Assembly: GCF_025370785.1 (NCBI RefSeq)
Contig: NZ_JAMXFA010000004.1
Location: 22,696 to 86,695, forward strand
Length of the DNA stretch: 64,000 nucleotides
Source: Laspinema olomoucense D3b
Lineage (GTDB): Bacteria; Cyanobacteriota; Cyanobacteriia; Cyanobacteriales; Laspinemataceae
Reading direction: 5' to 3'
Part shown: positions 61,762-64,000 of the stretch, piece by piece
Layout of the letters: each line of letters opens with the position of its first letter
How positions within the stretch are numbered: position 1 is the first letter of the stretch
Notes under the pieces: generated by a model
The model's input: the letters and a program-made list of their open reading frames with translations, nothing else
Databases searched by the model: none
Told to the model about the DNA's origin: nothing
Translations under genes and position numbers: made by a program

Positions 61762-64000
61762 TTACCAAGGACTACCAATCATGACAAAAGCAGCCCAGTA
61801 ATAGGGATGATTAAGATTTTGATTGGCTAAATGTTTGAGTTCCGGGGGCAGAGAAATTTTCCGAGATGGATTGTTAGCAATCCACTCACCCTGTTCAATC
61901 TGCCAGTCTCCCTGAATCATTGCTATTTGAGCACGGCGTAAGGCTTCGGCTTTAATGTAAGGTCGGGTGGAGGAAGGGGTACCATCTTCCTTAGTCCATC
62001 CGGATCTAAATTGATTGTAAAACTCATTCATTAAGGCTACAGTTCCTTCATCACTGATGTACCAAATACTGGCTAAAGCCGATTTAACACCGGCCTGAAC
62101 TGCTAACCCGGCAAACCCCAACTCCGCATTGCGATCGCCGATTGCAGTGCGACAAGCCGATAGCACTAATAATTCCACGGGCGGTTCGTTCCATTTCAGT
62201 CGGCGCAGTTCCGAAAGCGGTAAGGTTGTATCCCATAACTGAATAAAAGAATTACTGGGAGACCCCGGTTTAAAATCAGCGTGAGTTGCCAAATGAATCA
62301 TCTGGAAAGCTTCTTTCTGACGTTGTTCTTGGAGATTTTTTAACGTCAAATTTTCATTCAAAAAAGCTTGACCTGGCCACTCCGTTAGAATACTGGCAAT
62401 TTCCACCGGGACCGCCGGTAACGGATACAGTTCAGAAAATTCTGAGACTCCCATTGCCAAGAGTTGGGCATTGTTCAACGGGTTATAATTCATTTCCGTT
62501 AAATTTACACTGGGAATGAGGCCAATGGTGTAGTTTTCAATGAGAAATTGCTGCCCATCGTATAAGGCAGCAACCGGAAGCGATCGCAATCCCTCATCCA
62601 TTGAAAACATCAAAGTATCAATTTCCAGGTCTACCAGGTCCGCTGCTAAGGGTTGAATCAACCATTCATAGAGTTGTTGGGCAGGAACTTGGTAACTTTT
62701 GGTCGTGCGCGATCGCGGGTCGGCAATGGCCTTCCTAAAATCGGTGACAACTTTCAAAAGTGTTTCTCGATCTGCCGCTTCAACTTTTTTGTAAATTGGA
62801 TCACCTTTGCTGGGCATAAGAATTAAGTCTAATTCTTGCTCTCGGACGAAGGTATAAAGTATCGCTGGCTTAGTCCCCGTCGGTTCAGAATCATGGACTA
62901 TTTTTTCTTGTAAGGCGCTAAAAGTTCGGAAATTACGCGCTACGGGTTGACCTAAATAAACCCCCAGTTCTTCGGTAAAATACATATCCAGAAGGCTAAC
63001 CGCTTCCGCTATATTTCCCCCATCAACCTGTTGTTCAATATCTATCCGGCTAACGGTGCGAATGTTTAACCCACTTTCGGATTGAGACAACTGTGATATA
63101 TCGGAAGTTTGAGCTAAATCTAACCGTCCAGAACCCATCCCCTCGACAGAAGGAAGAGGTGGAGGTGGCACTAGGGTATTCGCAATCTCTGTTTCTCCTA
63201 AATTCGGCGCAACTTCTAATTGCAGCGATCGCAGGTTACGAACGATCGCATCGGATGCCGATACCCCGTTTGGAGTTGACGGATCAATCGGAGGGGTGGG
63301 GACCAGCGGTGCGATCGGGGTATTCTCTCCGCCGTTATTACCGGGTATAACTGGGTTGGATATATTCCCTCCCGGCGCATTGCTCGAATCCGGTTCCGGT
63401 GAAATAATGAACGGTGGAGGCACTGGATTCGGCTGTATTGCAGGAGCGACAATCGGTCCGGTTGATGGATTATCTGACCCTATGGGTGGAGAAGTTGGAG
63501 TGGGTTGAGTCGGTGTTTCTGTCCCCGGTTGCGTAGGCGTTTCTGTCCCCGGTTGCGTAGGCGTTTCTGTTTCCGGTTGAGTCGGAGTTCCTGTCCCCGG
63601 TTGCGTAGGCGTTTCTGTCCCCGGTTGCGTAGGCGTTTCTGTTTCCGGTTGAGTCGGAGTTCCTGTCCCCGGTTGCGTTGGAGTTCCTGTCCCCGGTTGC
63701 GTAGGCGTTTCTGTTCCCGGTTGCGTAGGCGTTTCTGTTTCCGGTTGAGTCGGAGTTCCTGTCCCCGGTTGAGTCGGAGTTCCTGTCCCCGGTTGAGTCG
63801 GAGTTCCTGTCCCCGGTTGAGTCGGAGTTCCTGTTCCCGGTTGAGTCGGAGTTCCTGTTCCCGGTTGCGTAGGAGTTCCTGTTCCCGGTTGAGTCGGAGT
63901 TCCTGTTCCCGGTTGCGTAGGAGTTCCTGTTCCCGGTTGCGTAGGAGTTCCTGTTCCCGGTTGCGTAGGCGTTTCTGTTCCCGGTTGAGTCGGAGTTTCT
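61762..64000 (-). CDS. CHAT peptidase-domain protein with Pro/Thr-rich repeat linker (5' end outside window)
   Basis: The frame runs without a stop to the end of the window, so the N-terminus is missing; the GTG at 63423 is only an internal codon. The visible 745 residues begin with about 165 residues of PTQPGTxT repeats and a Pro-rich spacer. A region follows with VSRIDIEQQVDGGNIAEAVS and YFTEELGVYLG, then the CHAT domain. Its catalytic dyad is present: His in MIHLATHADF and Cys in LVLSACRTAIGD. The long disordered linker suggests an exported or surface-exposed N-terminal part; several cyanobacterial relatives carry hemagglutinin-type N-termini, but this cannot be seen here. Confidence 0.9.
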   Translation of the reverse strand, partial: ETPTQPGTETPTQPGTGTPTQPGTGTPTQPGTGTPTQPGTGTPTQPGTGTPTQPGTGTPTQPGTGTPTQPGTGTPTQPGTGTPTQPETETPTQPGTETPTQPGTGTPTQPGTGTPTQPETETPTQPGTETPTQPGTGTPTQPETETPTQPGTETPTQPGTETPTQPTPTSPPIGSDNPSTGPIVAPAIQPNPVPPPFIISPEPDSSNAPGGNISNPVIPGNNGGENTPIAPLVPTPPIDPSTPNGVSASDAIVRNLRSLQLEVAPNLGETEIANTLVPPPPLPSVEGMGSGRLDLAQTSDISQLSQSESGLNIRTVSRIDIEQQVDGGNIAEAVSLLDMYFTEELGVYLGQPVARNFRTFSALQEKIVHDSEPTGTKPAILYTFVREQELDLILMPSKGDPIYKKVEAADRETLLKVVTDFRKAIADPRSRTTKSYQVPAQQLYEWLIQPLAADLVDLEIDTLMFSMDEGLRSLPVAALYDGQQFLIENYTIGLIPSVNLTEMNYNPLNNAQLLAMGVSEFSELYPLPAVPVEIASILTEWPGQAFLNENLTLKNLQEQRQKEAFQMIHLATHADFKPGSPSNSFIQLWDTTLPLSELRRLKWNEPPVELLVLSACRTAIGDRNAELGFAGLAVQAGVKSALASIWYISDEGTVALMNEFYNQFRSGWTKEDGTPSSTRPYIKAEALRRAQIAMIQGDWQIEQGEWIANNPSRKISLPPELKHLANQNLNHPYYWAAFVMIGSPW
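63505..64000 (-). repeat. 24-bp tandem repeat in the CHAT gene linker
   Basis: About 20 units of GTTGCGTAGGCGTTTCTGTT plus CCCG (and the variant GTTGAGTCGGAGTTCCTGTC plus CCCG) encode TPTQPGTE/TPTQPGTG. Two alternating variants are mixed along the array, which implies recombination or slippage between units. The array continues past the window edge. Confidence 0.92.

Noticed and set aside
63505..64000. Possible CRISPR array (regular 24-base repeats)
   Set aside because: The units are contiguous with no unique spacers, and they are read in frame as PTQPGT repeats of the CHAT protein.
1..64000. tRNA, rRNA, tmRNA, SRP RNA or RNase P RNA genes
   Set aside because: I looked through the spacers for T-loop-like GGTTCGAATCC sequence and for conserved RNA cores and found nothing convincing. 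A covariance search is needed to be certain.

Overview
The window is chromosomal DNA from a filamentous-type cyanobacterium, probably of the Oscillatoriales kind. The evidence is the very frequent HIP1 octamer GCGATCGC, a photosystem II gene (psb28), the plastid/cyanobacterial gene ycf35, GuaB3, a pilB-pilT-pilC pilus operon of cyanobacterial type, and many families that are common in large cyanobacterial genomes (CHAT peptidases, pentapeptide proteins, Uma2, DICT, RTX proteins). No rRNA, tRNA, CRISPR array, prophage or intact insertion sequence was seen. Species cannot be fixed from the sequence alone.

Layout. 1-7.9 kb: end of a response regulator, a membrane class III adenylate cyclase, a repeat-rich spacer, a 1610-residue TPR-CHAT protein and a divergent pair of overlapping unknown genes. 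8-13.9 kb: a DUF4384-like protein, a three-gene peptide/nickel-type ABC importer without its ATPases, and a Uma2 protein. 14-19 kb: housekeeping genes (VOC protein, guaB3, trxA, LOG-family protein, psb28, moaB). 19.6-28.7 kb: a secreted RTX/beta-helix protein, a C-terminal processing protease, two membrane-anchored proteins and recJ. 29-36 kb: two tiny related membrane proteins and the type IV pilus motor operon. 36-40 kb: YiaA/B-like protein, the DUF2997-ycf35-ferredoxin operon, a saccharopine-dehydrogenase-like enzyme and a pentapeptide protein. 40-48.4 kb is the most accessory stretch: an AAA/vWA plus HTH/AAA gene pair, a DUF433/DUF5615 toxin-antitoxin pair, a tandemly duplicated retropepsin module and a second Uma2 gene. 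48.6-54.9 kb: a flippase-like membrane protein followed by three tandem paralogous GT-C-like membrane proteins. 55-64 kb: a DUF2993 protein, a pentapeptide protein, a DICT protein with a degenerate HD-GYP domain, a second RTX protein and the C-terminal part of a second CHAT protein that runs off the window.

How parts may work together. The two AAA genes overlap and share STAND-like ATPase cores; one carries a LuxR-type HTH and the other an intact MIDAS vWA domain, with a repeat-rich candidate operator upstream and a terminator isolating them from the next gene. This is the best candidate for an undescribed regulatory or defence module. The triple GT-C-like array with a flippase-like gene is the second candidate, perhaps making or modifying a lipid-linked glycan.

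Repeats are a third theme. A short palindrome built on AACGACT...AGTCGTT recurs at several loci. At two of them it sits at the centre of a large inverted repeat made of 9-base G-rich/C-rich microsatellite arms, and one of these supplies the C-terminal tail and stop codon of recJ. All functions are read from sequence by eye; no database search was run.
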